From Phallus indusiatus (Eukaryota > Basidiomycota > Agaricomycetes > Phallales > Phallaceae), in NCBI GenBank assembly GCA_027605045.1, contig JAQFWX010000078.1:62001-126000 (forward strand): DNA of 64,000 bases, written 5' to 3'. Of the stretch, positions 36,106-46,970 are shown piece by piece (position 1 is the stretch's first letter; the number at the start of each line of letters is the position of its first letter). The notes under the pieces are model-generated. The model was not told the origin of the DNA. It did no database searches and worked only from the letters and a program-made list of their open reading frames with translations. The position numbers and the translations under genes are program-made.

Positions 36106-39102
36106 ATGGAGGTCCCGTTGCTTGAGCGAGACACCGAGCGTGATAGCTATCGGTCTGGCTCAGACACCGACGACACTAACGATGACCTCTGGCTTACGAC
36201 AGGTCGTGCGGCCAGGCATCGGTCTAAATTTACCTTCATGAGCAGGAAAATTTCGCGACTGGTTATATTTCTCATTGCGGCCTCGGTTGTCTTGTTTTCC
36301 TTGACAGCACTCTCTCTTCTCCATGGACGACAGTTTCTAGGCATTCCATCTTCGTGGCTGTTTCACAAAGCGGAAGAGAAAGCAGTCTTTGACGATCAAG
36401 GGAATCTTCTCCAGCATCCTCACTACATTGTATTCGACCGGCCTAAGCAACGAGCGCATCATTCACTTGCGGATATACCTCTTCGACCAGTGCGTCGACT
36501 TCCCAGCCAATGTCTCGACGCCCATTTTGCTCAAGGAGAGCCTTGCTATGACGATGGTCCTTCCACTTTTGACATAGTATGGACATGGGTAAACGCTTCT
36601 GATTGGAGGCTTCAAGATGAAATGCGAAAAGCCCTGGAACATTTCAACCTTCCCACGTCAGATGAACAAGCGGGCGAGTCCAATAGTAAACTTTACCGGT
36701 TCGCGCTTTTTCTTTTCTTTCTTTTCTTCTCGACATCGTTTATATATTGTTCTTCTGTCTAATATATTGCTAAAACCAGAGACCACGACGAATTACGACA
36801 TTCTTTACGTTCGGTTCTTCGCCATTTTCGCCCTTACATTCGGAAATTCAACATCTTCACATCCGATTTCCCATTCTCTCAGGATTCATATACGGTACGT
36901 GCGACCACGCGCCCTCCATGATAGATCGCAAATCGAACCGAATAATAAAACCAAAGAATTCCAGAATACACAGCTTCCGCCACAGGTTAACGAAATACCC
37001 AATAATAGCACAATACGACTCGGTCAGCTGCCTAACTGGTTGCAGTCTCAGGACAAGGAACGATGGCGAGATGGCGATGTTCCGCTAAAAATTGTCTACC
37101 AATCGCAAGTCTTCCGAAACTTCTCTGGTTTGAGCTTCAACAGGTTCGTGTCCTTCTCTGCCTCGTAAAAGAAACTCTGTGTGTTAAGGTCATTTTAGTT
37201 TCGGCATCGAAACACAATTACCTCACCTTAGAGATATTGAATATAATCTGTTTGTGTTCTCTTTCTCACCATCTTTCCTATGAATTCGTTCTGATTCGTT
37301 CGTTCATGATAGTATTTACTTGGTCAGTTTTTCTTCCCACGATCAAGTGGAGGAAGTTCCTCTTACCTCGTGTAGAATGATGACTTTTATTATACGGCGG
37401 ATTTATTACCCTCAGATTTTTACACTTCAGGTACGTCGAGATACTTTTCAGAAAAAAACAAAACAAAAGAAAACGTCGCTGATATCCTGTGAAATCAGCA
37501 TACGGCACCGTTTTGCGATTTGATATCAATTTCCCAATCAATCCAGAAAAGATCGCGGATAGCCCTCCCGCAGGCGAATGGGGTCCTCTCCAATACACAA
37601 GTTGGCTGCTTAGTGCGTTCCACTGGATTCTTTCTTTCATAAGTTTTTAATGTTATATCTTAGGCGAACGTTTTGGATATCGTAGTCGACCATACGCCAA
37701 ACACGTAGCTAAATCTTTCCCGGTCACTCTACTTGACGAGGCGGCGCGAATCTGGGAAAAAGAGTTCCAGGAGACCGCCAACCACAGGTTTAGAGGAACG
37801 CGTGGACCCAGTGGACTATGGGATGTTCATACTACGTTTTTGTTGCCCCATTTGCTTGTGGAGCGATGGAGAGAAGCGTTGCTTTGGTCCTGGGTTGTTG
37901 GACGGGTTGGAGGAATGAATGACGAATGGTCGAGCGCCGAGAAGAATCAAGCATGGTCAGAGTTGGGCGGTGTATCTGGGACGTCCAAGATCGATGTCTA
38001 CTTGTCTGAGAGGAAGACGTTGGATGAGAGTAGAGTTTCGGCGACTTTGAGTGGAAGTGGGGAGGCTGTCAGTCAAAGAACTCGATATGACTTTTGTAAG
38101 TGAACAAAGCCATTTCAAAATCTTATTCCTTTGTTTTAACTGGATTCTATTATATATAGCCAGTCTTGATGGATACCCATATGGCTTTGTTAATGAAGAT
38201 GGAGAGACCGCTCTACCCATGCTTTCCGGTGCTGATGTGAATGTCTCCCGAAAAGTATGTGAATTGGATTTCGAAGAATGTTTCGGTGGATCTACATCTG
38301 CGAGTGACGCCTTCAAAACTGTTACATTTGATCGGGTTCAATGTGGTGACTGTAGTGAGTGATCTAATTTCCCATGAAACTTGAACCTACGCAATCTGAC
38401 ATGTGTATTTTTTCTTCTTTTAGTAATACACGCTCTTCGTGCGAAAAGTGGTGATCTTGGTTTATCAGCATTTCTTCCTTCACCGGATCGCAAGTACACT
38501 CCCAATACATTATGGTCCGAGCTCCTACATTTTGACACGGAGAATGATAACATCGATAAGGGTAACGGTGTTCCGGATGATGAAGATAATCAGCAAATGT
38601 CCCAAGAAGAACAATCGTCATCTTCATCTCCTTCATCTTCTTCCTCTTTCTCATCATCACAGCCGAACGACCAAGACCTACCGTCCGAAGAGGCGGAAGA
38701 CGAACCTCATCTTCCACTAGATAACAACTGGCGCACTGCACAATTCGCACTAAAAGACGTGTTGGACTCGTATGGGAGCAGTGACAGCGTGCAAGTGCGA
38801 CACTGGATCGAAAGAGTCATGGAGAGATACCGCTTTATCATTGGTATAACCACCCTTCTCTTTCTCTTTCTCTTTACTTACTTCACCAATCTTTATCCTT
38901 CACAGGCGACACATCCGTTCTGTTTCTCATGATTGAAGGACCAGACCAAGCACGTACCTACTTGGGCTCTATTTCGGAGGACGTCTCGCTTTTTTGCATG
39001 AACGATGACGTGAAAGAAGGGTTTTGGGAGACAGACAGGATTCTGCGAGATTGGCAAGAGCGGAGATGGAGTACAGCTGCTCAATGGGAGAGAAGTACAT
39101 GA
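36106..39102 (+). CDS. Stealth-domain sugar-phosphotransferase, paralogue 2
   Basis: Same architecture as the gene at 30279: an acidic cytosolic tail (MEVPLLERDTERDSYRSGSD), a membrane segment (LVIFLIAASVVLFSLTAL) and luminal Stealth regions. CR1 is 'FDIVWTWVNASDW'. Then come 'FNIFTSDFPFS' and 'RLGQLPNWLQSQDKERWRD'. CR2 'NLIYLNDDFYYTADLLPSD' is rebuilt across two closely spaced introns near 37250-37380. 'PPAGEWGPLQYTSWLL' follows; CR3 is 'LPHLLVERWREALLWSWV' and CR4 'IIHALRAKSGDLGLSAFLP'. A Ser-rich, Asp/Glu-rich insert follows, and the C-terminus is 'RDWQERRWSTAAQWERST'. The conserved Asp-Asp and Arg residues are present, so both paralogues look active. Divergence between them is considerable, which argues for an old tandem duplication. 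Confidence 0.9.
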
Positions 39103-39687
39103 CATACGTTCGACGAACGCTCAATATCAATTCACCACCGTGACCCGATTTGAAGATTCGTGGACCGCTGCCACTTCCTTCACTCCTTCAAGCACTCCTT
39201 CCTTCTTCCTTCTCCCATCCCCGTTCGTCCTTCCTCGGTCGCTGTCTGGTCTGTATAAACTTGGAACAAGGGCTGAAAAGTATGTACACAGCGTAGATCC
39301 CTTTGGCTTTCAAATCCCAACCTGGTATATACATCCCTGCTAGTTGTACTATCGCATTTTCCTCCTTTTTCCTCTTCTTATCTTAGACTTTACGATAGTA
39401 ATCTTGAATATTGGCATCAGACGGACCAATTCTCCTACATATTATATATGTATTAAAAAGTCATTTTTGTATCATTATTCGAATATAGTTCCGGAGTTTA
39501 CAGAAAGACGTATGTTATGTATAGTGTACATGGATGGCGGATAGCAGGAGATAGCAACGGGTGGTTTCGTTTTGAAAGTGGTAGGTTTTGAAACGCGGTT
39601 GGCATTCTGATGGTCGATGTAAAGGTGCCCTTAAGATAAAAGAAAGGCGGAGTGACTAGAGTGGAAGTAAATGTTTATGACTTCAAC
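39103..39687. other. Convergent spacer between Stealth 2 and HUS1
   Basis: It holds the 3' ends of both genes. The plus-strand frame at 39140-39343 is Ser/Pro-rich (SFTPSSTPSFFLLPSP) but has no family signal and is probably 3' untranslated sequence. Confidence 0.4.
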
Positions 39688-40954
39688 TCAATCCGCCCCA
39701 TCCCGCATTGCTGGGATATAAAACGTCAAGATATCTCCAGTATCGGTTGCTTCGCCTATATAAGCATACATAATAATACAGTATTTATGACAGATACCTA
39801 GCATGCACGTTAGCTCACCAAACTTTCGACTCTGGAAGAAAACAGCCATACATGCAATGGTAGAAGATGAAACAACGGAGCAGGATAGGAATTTTAGAAA
39901 ACTCTTGATTGAGATTATGGTAGTAGCAAACGCATTTCGATCTTGTGGTTCTTCGTCTGATTCTCCCGCTTTGTTTTCAAAGAGTCCATCAGAAACTGAC
40001 CGGAAAAAGAGATAGGCAACGCAGTCAAGCTTACCGATGGTAGGTTCCTCGCATTTGGTCCATTCCGTGTCAACTTTCACAACCTCCGTTTCTATGAATA
40101 GTTTGAGATGACCACTTCTATTAGCTGATACTCCCATTACATCTGAAAGCTGTCGGAGATGTTCGGTGACTGTTCTCAGTTTGGTTAAAGGGGGCAAAAA
40201 TATATGAACCTGTTGACACAAGACGGGAGACAAGTCAATGAACACGGTTGGAACACGGTGAAAATAGAGATAAAAGAGTGTTTATGTCAAAGCAGAGAGT
40301 TGAAAGTGGAAGTAAATAACTGACGTCTGGCTCCGGACACATAGGTTCCTTCATCTTTTCGACATCTTGAGGCCGCAAAATATCAACGCCTACGTCTTGG
40401 GTTACCGACAGATCTTGATTCTGACGTGTTTTGACGATAATCTGGAGACTCAAGACGGCGTGATCGTTTTTCTTTGCTAGCTTTATAATCGTCTCTGGAG
40501 ATGAAGACTGAACTGAGGCAGATTTGAGAGCTTGACCGAATGCTTCTGTTGATATTTTTAGTGTAATCTCGTCATTTGCGTTTGATTCGATTCGGTAGTC
40601 TTCGAATAATGTTGTCTAGCGGTGTGGGGCGTGTTTGAGGTGTATGGCGAGAGTGAACATTGAATCGCACGAACCACTTTGATTGCTCTATAGTCAATAG
40701 TATCAGCAAAATGAATAATTATGCACAAATTGTGGACATACGACCATACTTGCATTCCACCTTCGCTTGCTTTGTCACAAATAATACGCAGATGGGTTGG
40801 AGAGAATTTGAGGATACATGTCTTTGACAGCCGCTCTACTGTCTGAACGACTCCTGCAACAAAGGAAAGATTTTGTCAAGATTCCAAAAATAAATAAGAA
40901 TAGAAATTTACGGTATAGAACGCTTGCATGTTGCAGTGATGCCCGAAGACGCAT
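39688..40954 (-). CDS. HUS1: DNA damage checkpoint clamp subunit HUS1
   Basis: Subunit of the PCNA-like Rad9-Rad1-Hus1 (9-1-1) clamp that is loaded at damaged DNA in the nucleus. The first exon starts at 40954 (MRLRASLQHASVLY). A 5'-proximal intron joins in phase to 'RVVQTVERLSKTCILKFS', then 'THLRIICDKASEGGMQVW'. Middle exons give 'SLQIIVKTRQNQDLSVTQD' and 'VEKMKEPMCPEPDV' joined to 'HIFLPPLTKLRTVTEHL'. The C-terminal exons are 'SIKSFLKFLSCSVVSSSTI' and 'YCIIMYAYIGEATDTGDIL', ending 'TFYIPAMRDGAD', a close match to the usual Hus1 end. Length, about 310 residues, is normal. It is divergent from the Maf gene with only 91 bases between starts. Confidence 0.92.
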
Positions 40955-41045
40955 CGAACGCGACCCGTGGTACTGGTATGACGTTCGTCCGTTGACGCGT
41001 TGTTGACTAATCACACGACCTTTCTCCTCTCCACAGAGACTGGCT
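40955..41045. promoter_or_regulatory. Very short divergent promoter of HUS1 and the Maf gene
   Basis: The 91 bases between the two start codons must hold both core promoters and both leaders. They include 'tgacgttcgtccgttgacg', in which two near-identical tgacg/gttgacg elements recur. Shared regulation is inferred from spacing. Confidence 0.5.
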
Positions 41046-42159
41046 ATGCCTCCCAAACACAACCCTGTTCTTGATCATGCACTTCGAATTCCCGGTATAT
41101 TTCTTAACTGAACTTCGAAGGAAAATACAAGTCTTACGCTATTCATAAGCGACTAATAAGTTAGCCGGAAAACGCGTTGTTCTTGCCTCTAACAGTCCGA
41201 GACGGAAAGAGATTCTCAATACGCTGGTAAACCCTTGTGTTTTGCATTTTACGGTGTTTTCTCATACTTAGAATCCTTAGGGCTTAAATCCGGAGATAAT
41301 TCCGTCGACATTCGATGAAGATCTTGATTACGGATCTTTTGACTCTCCTTATGAATATCCTGTTGCTACTGCTACCGAAAAGGCTATGGAAGTATACGAG
41401 CGGCTACTTGTAAAGATTCTTACCATCTTATATATCATCTTCACAAAACTGTTTCTCTTTTACTAGGCCGAAAATCCAGATGATGCCCCTGATCTAGTTA
41501 TCGGAGGTTCGCACTCATTATCCACAAAAGATTCAGGATTCATGCTGATCAAATAAATAAAGCTGATACAATTGTACTAAGCCGACACACACCGGTTTCT
41601 ATATCTTCCAATTCTTTGCCGTCAACCCGTCCGGACATACTTGAGAAACCTCGGGACAAGGCAGACAACCTCCGAATGTTGCTGGACCTCAATGGCGGAG
41701 CATGTGAGGTGATTACGGGTATAACAGTAGGTAGGTTCGTTCTTTGTTATTGCATTACACTTCTAAGCTGATGATTAGTGTTTCCAATCTTGACTGCCCC
41801 TGGGTATGCTCTTAAGTTAGTCCTTTTTAAACTCAGGATATTGGAACTCGTTAACGGCTTTCATGCTTGTAGGTCAATGTATGAGCGCACTGTCGTACAC
41901 TTCGCGGACAACCCAATACAAGTTCTTCAAGCCTACGCTGATAGTGGTGAAGGAGTAGACCGTGCCGGTGGTTTTGCTATCCAGGTACAGGAAGATGTTG
42001 TGCTGTGATACTCTCACTGACTTATTGTAGGGCTTGGGAGGATTGCTCGTCGGAAAGATAGAGGGCGATTACTCAAACGTTGTAGGATTTCCGGGAGCAG
42101 CTTTCTTCACGTTTATAGCACGACTTATAGAAGAAGAAGACGACTTTTTGGACATATAG
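41046..42159 (+). CDS. Maf/ASMTL-like nucleoside triphosphate pyrophosphatase
   Basis: House-cleaning enzyme that hydrolyses non-canonical or modified NTPs (dTTP/UTP or m7GTP class in relatives). The spliced protein is about 245 residues. The Maf signature follows the first intron: 'KRVVLASNSPRRKEILNTL'. Then come 'IIPSTFDEDLDYGSFDSPY' and 'LVIGADTIV', split by an intron after 'VIG'. Next are 'GGACEVITGITVVFPI', 'SMYERTVVHFA' and 'DRAGGFAIQGLGGLLVGKI', ending 'FARLIEEEDDFLDI'-like text (TFIARLIEEEDDFLDI). The catalytic Asp of 'GADT' is present. Its 3' end converges with COX4, 87 bases away. Confidence 0.9.
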
Positions 42160-42246
42160 ACTAAATGCAAGCGATGGGGTTATTTTGTCTATTTATTGAA
42201 TTGGAGCCCGGTGTAACATATATAGAACCTTTTTTAAGTAGCAAGG

Positions 42247-42811
42247 TCAATGATGGTGCTCTCCGTGGGCTTCTCCTTGGTAATCGAGTTTGAAGACTAT
42301 TTAGAGAGATGAGAAAGACGGCGTCTACTTTTGGTATCATTATTGAGGTAACTAACCATTGCCACATTCCGTGCAGCGGGCTTTCTTGCCATCGTTGTGA
42401 AGAGTGTACCATAGCGTCCTGTGGTCTTCAGGAGGGAATCCCGTGCAACCGACAATACGAGTTTCCGCCTGAAGAAGAGAGAATATTAAAGAACGAGAAT
42501 GACCAGTCACAAATGCAAAAGCGTACCAAAGAAGGGACTAAGACAGGTTCCGCCATAGTTCCTTTCCTTGAAAAATCAGGTTTTCTCCCGAAAACATCTA
42601 CACCTTCCATTTTCCCCAAAAGCTGAAGACGTTCAAGACCGGTTGCTTGATTCTCGTCTGTTGGAACTGATCCCGATTTCGCGCCTTCTCCGAAAATGGT
42701 TGCAGCAGCATGATCTGAGCGAAGAAGAGCAGTCGTAGAGATTGCTTTAGTCAAAGATGAAGAATGTAAGATGGGTCGAGCAGCACGAGCCAATATTGAG
42801 CGGGACAGCAT
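42247..42811 (-). CDS. COX4: Cytochrome c oxidase subunit Vb homologue (yeast Cox4)
   Basis: Nuclear-encoded, zinc-binding subunit of mitochondrial respiratory complex IV, facing the matrix. The N-terminus is an Arg/Ser-rich presequence (MLSRSILARAARPILHSSS). The mature part reads 'GLERLQLLGKMEGVDVFGR' and 'SRKGTMAEPVLVPSL'. An intron follows, then 'ETRIVGCTGFPPEDHRTLW' and 'KKARCTECGN', and a last short exon 'VFKLDYQGEAHGEHHH' with the stop at 42247. The zinc Cys residues (GCTG and CTEC) are intact. Length, about 155 residues, is as expected. Confidence 0.93.
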
Positions 42812-44259
42812 CTTAAAATGGTCGAATTTCGGAAAGGTCTGGCGGAGTTTGAAAAACGATGGCCCTTCGTCCGACGTCGCTTTTGAAGACTATTCCAAGC
42901 AAAGGTGAGGAAATAACATATGGAATATTGTTGCCAAAAAATTCTCATTACGCTACAATAGTAATTTATTTCTGTCACGAAATTCTTGCTTAAAAGGTAA
43001 TCTTAGTCCTTCATGATTGACTAGTTCAACTCCCCCAATCGCGGTGTCTCCCAAAAAACAAAAATTTTTGTTCAATATTCGCCTCTGCACTTTACAAGTA
43101 TGTGATTTGAATGAAAATAAAATTTTGGAGTTCCACAAAAGACTGGGACTTAGACGGGTTTGTTCTGGTGAGTACTGAGACCGGAACTCCGCTCGTATAT
43201 AAGTAAATTCACTGATCCGGGTTTAGTGACATTATGTGGATTCTGCACAAGGATTTCTATTATAACAATTTGATACTATTTTCGTTTTCCGAACACCGTC
43301 TTTCAAGAATTGACGGAAGGGCCTTCATCTCTCTCTCAGGTTTTACAATGCCAATATGAATATGACATCTGGAGTGCCTCCCTCGCGAAAATTAATAGGA
43401 GGTTTTATTGAAAGTACAGCCCTTTCCTTTATAAAGCATTTGCGGCGCATTTTTTTAATAGGTGATGATACTGTAGTCTATCGGGATATTCAAGTGGCGC
43501 TGTTCCTCCAAAATACAAATCGGATTTATTTTCCGATGATATCGAAAGACACCATGGGCACTTTTTTTATGATGTGCGCGCCAGTATCCCGTCTGGTTAG
43601 AGCCATTGTATTATCCTCCAAAAATCACCCTGGCTACTAGACTCTTCAACTATCACTTCTTTATCAAGTGCCAGGGTAAGCTTTCTCAACTTCGTCATCA
43701 TCACGATATAGGGGTCTTAATCTGTATCAGACATGTGGAAAATAAACCCGTCGTTAATACATTCAAAGTCTTAATATAAGAATATGAAGAACCCTTATAA
43801 GCTTGAGGCTCACTGGCTTCGATCGTTCCGTGAAAAAGCGGGTCATACTTTGGTACTCCTTTATGCTTTTGGTTTCCAACGCTGAAGCTGGTGTAATGAT
43901 CTTTCATGAAGTTCTTTTTCGAAGGGGAATACATTGGCTGTTTTTCGTCAATTAAGCCTTCATTGCCAAGAAACTCTTTAACTTTTGGTCTTCACCCAAA
44001 TTTAGTCCACCTACCTATTTTTACGATGTAGCCGACCCACGCTTGGATTCCGTTCACACGCTGGAAAAACCTATTGCACTCTTCTTGCTCATTTTAGACA
44101 CAGTTCGAACCCGGAGGAGCACCATCCGTGCAATCGGCACCTGTCAGCAAATCGCCTTCACTTCTGCCGCTTCATTCCTGCTTGCAAACGAAGAAGGGCG
44201 TGTGAGGGCGAGTAAAGCTATAAAGTGCCTGCAGTCTGTATTCCGATCGCACCACATTA
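42812..44259. other. Region without a recognisable gene
   Basis: Three frames of 77-110 codons occur (43356-43640 plus, 43701-43934 minus, 44043-44375 plus). None shows a family motif, signal peptide or a convincing splice partner. The sequence may be a relic or extended promoter of the P450 gene at 44260. Confidence 0.35.
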
Positions 44260-46269
44260 ATGCTCGAGTACACTTCCTTGAAACAGGATATCCTTGTGGT
44301 GTGTTTGGCGTTATTGCTTCCTCTTGTCTATCGACGGAGCACGGCGAGAGTAGGCAAATTACCGCCTGGTCCTAAACCATTGCCATTCATAGGTAATGTT
44401 TTGCCCAAGGAGAAAGATTGGGAAACGTATTCAGAGTGGGCAAAACAATACGGTTTGAACTCGCAAATCAATTAATATCCTGGAAATGTTCTGATTGTAG
44501 TGTTTTGTATAGGTGATGTTGTATATGTTCATTCCTTCGGAAAACCCATCATCATCCTAAATACTTACGAAGCTGTCTGCGATCTACTCGAACGTCGTTC
44601 TTCTATCTATTCAGACAGACCATATCTCGTAATGCTTATGGAGCTGTAGGATTCATTATTAGTATGCAGATAATGCACGTGACTCACAAGCTTTTTTTAG
44701 AGTGGGTTTTACTGGAACGGCATTTCAATCCTATTCGAACCTTTGGAGAAAACACCGATCATTATATCACAAACAAATGAATTCAGTCGCTGTCCGAAAA
44801 TTTGAGCCTTCGCAGATAGCTATTACCATTGAGCTTCTCAAGCTGCTATTGGAAGAGCCTCAAAATTACGTTCAAAATATTCGCAGGTAGGATCTGCTTT
44901 TTCACACGCATCATTTTGCGACATCGAATCATAGATGCGCTGCGAATTTGGCTTTGAGTATTGCATATGGAAGAGAACTAGTTGAGCGTTTTGGGCAATA
45001 CCTCTTTCTTTCGGAGCAAGTGTCCCGGCATTTTGTTCGTGCTGTCAGACCAGGGGAATTTCTCGTCGAATCATTTCCAATTTGTGAGTTCAAAGCATTT
45101 TTCATTTTATTTTCAAATCTTTTTGTATATAAATCGTTCTCAGTGAAATATGTTCCCTCGTGGTTTCCTGGCGCTGAATTCCAAAGGTGGGCTAAAACTG
45201 CGAATGAGCACACCTCGGCTTCCCGCGACATACCTTTCCAAGATGTCAAAGATCAAATGGTATGATCATTTAACTCACTTTGCCCTCTCTCTTAGTGTGC
45301 TTTCTTTTTCAGGCTCGAGGAAACGTTTCCCCGTCTTTCGTTGCAAATTCATTAAGCGAATTGGGAACGTCAGATGAGTCCGATTACGAAGTCAAGGCCG
45401 TGAAATCAGTCGCAAGTGGGATATTTGCTGGTGAGATTGATCTTTGCAAAGACTCATGACTTCGAGTTTATGAAATTAATAGCGGGCTCGGACACGGTAC
45501 GCATTCATTTTAGCTTTATCATTGGGCATGACCAAATTCGCAGTGCACAATGAACAGACTACCTCAGCTGTTTCGTGGTTTTTCCTGACTATGACACTCT
45601 TTCCAGAATACCAGGTAAAAGCCCAGGAGGAATTGGATCGAGTTATTGGACGAAATAGGATTCCTCATTTCAACGATCGACCTTTTTTGCCTTACGTTGA
45701 TGCTTTAGTCAAGGAGGTATTCCGATGGTTCCCAGTTGCACCGAGTGGTTAGTTACTCGTGCATAAACGGATTACACTTACCCTCAAACCTTTCCCATAG
45801 GTTTAGCGCATTATACGACCGAGGATGACACGTACAGAGGCTACCTGATTCCAGCGCAAAGTATGGTGTTGCCAAATGTCTGGTAAGCTTCGTAGCTCGT
45901 TTTTTCTCGAATTTAGAATAAGACGTTTATATTAGGAAGATTTTACATGATCCAGTTGAATACCCTGATCCGATGTCTTTCAAACCTGAGCGGTTCCTTC
46001 CGGACGAGAACGGGAAAGTACCTCGAGATCCAACCGTTAGTGGAGCATTTGGCTTCGGACGAAGGTATTTAGCTTTTCAACCTATTGAGTTTACTTAGTA
46101 AACTCACAACCATAGAATTTGCCCTGGTCGACATCTAGCTGAATCTTCCGTATGGATAATAATTGCCTCAGTATTATCATTATTCAACGTTCGCCCCGCC
46201 ACCGATTCTGATGGTAAAGACATTGACGTGCACTACGCAATTGAGCCTCTGCCAGGCTTTTTTTGGTGA
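44260..46269 (+). CDS. Cytochrome P450 monooxygenase
   Basis: A microsomal class II P450 of about 500 residues. The N-terminal anchor (DILVVCLALLLPLVY) is followed by the hinge 'GKLPPGPKPLPFIGNVLP'. Further exons give 'GDVVYVHSFGKPIIILNT', 'SNLWRKHRSLYHKQMN' (C-helix Trp-x-x-x-Arg) and 'IFAAGSDTTTSAVSWFF' (I-helix oxygen-binding motif). They continue with 'LVKEVFRWFPV' (Glu-x-x-Arg), 'EYPDPMSFKPERFLPDENG' and the heme loop 'GAFGFGRRICPGRHLA' with the proximal Cys. The motif AGSDT is encoded mostly by a 14-nt exon at 45483-45496. The protein resembles the fungal OrdA-like clan, but I cannot assign a CYP number. It converges with a carboxylesterase and has no other biosynthetic genes beside it. 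Confidence 0.93.
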
Positions 46270-46970
46270 GACGTTTGTCTCCTATGAGCACATCATAGTT
46301 AACAAATTTATCAGTCACCCTCAACAATTTCCTTGTGTTATTACGCCCCGATCTCCGGAGGTAGTAACTCTAGTGAACCAAGTTCAGCTTGATTAACTGT
46401 TTGCTGCACATGTACATATGATTGAGCTTACAATGGGCGTTGCTACCTCATCACGACTATACGACTACTTGACGAGAATATGCCAAGACAAATACCGTAA
46501 CTACTAGTCGCACTTCACATACAGATTCTTATTAAAATGTAACAATAGTCGTTTTTTAAAAATTGCACCGAAATTTCCATCTATATTGAGGATGAATCAA
46601 CAATATCAAATTGAGAAAAGTAACTTTATGTGAGCTGATTGGCTGAAATCTCTTATGTGAGATTTTTGTACGCATTGCGCACATAATTATCTTCCACATG
46701 ACCAGGGGTTTGGGCTAGCCATTTTTGCGCTCTTCTTTTGTTCTATTCGGCATATATGTAATGATAGTGACGCATATGTACTTTAAAATGGAACACGAGG
46801 GATAATATCACGTTACTCTTTTCATCTTTTTCAGACGCGCATATCAGACAAGTGGCTAAATTACATTACAGTTTCGTTCATATGGTCCTCACTTTTCAAA
46901 TTCATTGAGAACCTCAAGTGAGTTATGGAATTCCGTCTTCTCCAAATTAAACGCTAGAGTTTTTCTTACA
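46270..46970. other. Convergent spacer, P450 and carboxylesterase 3' flanks
   Basis: AT-rich, no gene seen. It is longer than the other tail-to-tail spacers in the window. Confidence 0.4.

Noticed and set aside
44100..44130. B-box-like 'gttcgaa' suggesting a tRNA gene
   Set aside because: The flanking arms do not pair and no A-box or acceptor stem is present.
44043..44375. 110-codon frame overlapping the P450 start
   Set aside because: It is out of frame with the P450, whose N-terminal anchor and Pro-rich hinge fit the ATG at 44260.
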